Assembly (NCBI GenBank): GCA_030754315.1
Contig: JASMAO010000119.1
Location: 1 to 5,429 of the forward strand
Length of the DNA: 5,429 bases
From: SAR202 cluster bacterium
GTDB taxonomy: Bacteria; Chloroflexota; Dehalococcoidia; Lucifugimonadales; JASMAO01
Direction of reading: 5' to 3'
A program made the position numbers and the translations under genes. Shown in pieces: positions 5,365 through 5,429 of the stretch. Numbering within the stretch: position 1 is the stretch's first letter; the number at the start of each line of letters is the position of its first letter. The notes under the pieces were generated by a model. That model ran no database searches and had not been told where the DNA came from. It saw nothing but the letters and a program-made list of their open reading frames with translations.

Positions 5365-5429
5365 GGTTAAGATTGGTGATTACACACCATCTATTTCTAT
5401 CGCTTTCCAGGTAGATCGTCCACAAAAAA

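Noticed and set aside
5365..5429. Promoter for the SRPBCC gene
   Set aside because: TTGTGG and GATAGA with 18 bp between can be picked out on the - strand, but both are poor matches and nothing else supports them.

Overview
The window reads as bacterial chromosomal DNA with two converging halves. The left half (1-3710, + strand) is a two-gene ABC exporter operon. The right half (3725-5352, - strand) is a series of small genes separated by copies of a GC-rich palindromic repeat. No rRNA, tRNA, CRISPR array or transposase is visible. The organism cannot be fixed from sequence alone. Mid-range GC (about 47% on sampled coding lines) and the mix of a heterodimeric exporter with small cupin, SRPBCC and pentapeptide proteins would suit an environmental Chloroflexota of the Dehalococcoidia/SAR202 kind, but that is a weak inference.

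Left half: both genes encode full-type half-transporters (membrane domain followed by ATPase domain), 56 bp apart. Their ATPase motifs are complementary. The first has Asp in place of the catalytic Glu after Walker B but a perfect LSGGQ; the second has the catalytic Glu but a degenerate LSIGQ. Paired, they give one good and one degenerate ATP site, the hallmark of heterodimeric exporters such as TM287/288 and BmrC/BmrD. The substrate is unknown.

Right half, read in the - direction: an SRPBCC-fold protein (5352-4912), a single-domain cupin (4660-4304), a 56-residue pentapeptide-repeat protein (4137-3967) and a doubtful 60-codon ORF (3907-3725). The first two have strong Shine-Dalgarno sequences and the pentapeptide gene a shorter one.

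The gaps hold a repeat of about 100 bp. Two full copies (4145-4242, 4729-4828) combine an intrinsic terminator for the gene behind with a palindrome and a TATAGT box facing the gene ahead. A half copy (3940-3969) and a rearranged remnant (3744-3775) lie further along. The pentapeptide gene is bracketed by 15-bp identical direct repeats and sits in DNA of roughly 57-65% GC, so it looks like an inserted unit. The repeat family and this small gene are the least ordinary parts of the window.
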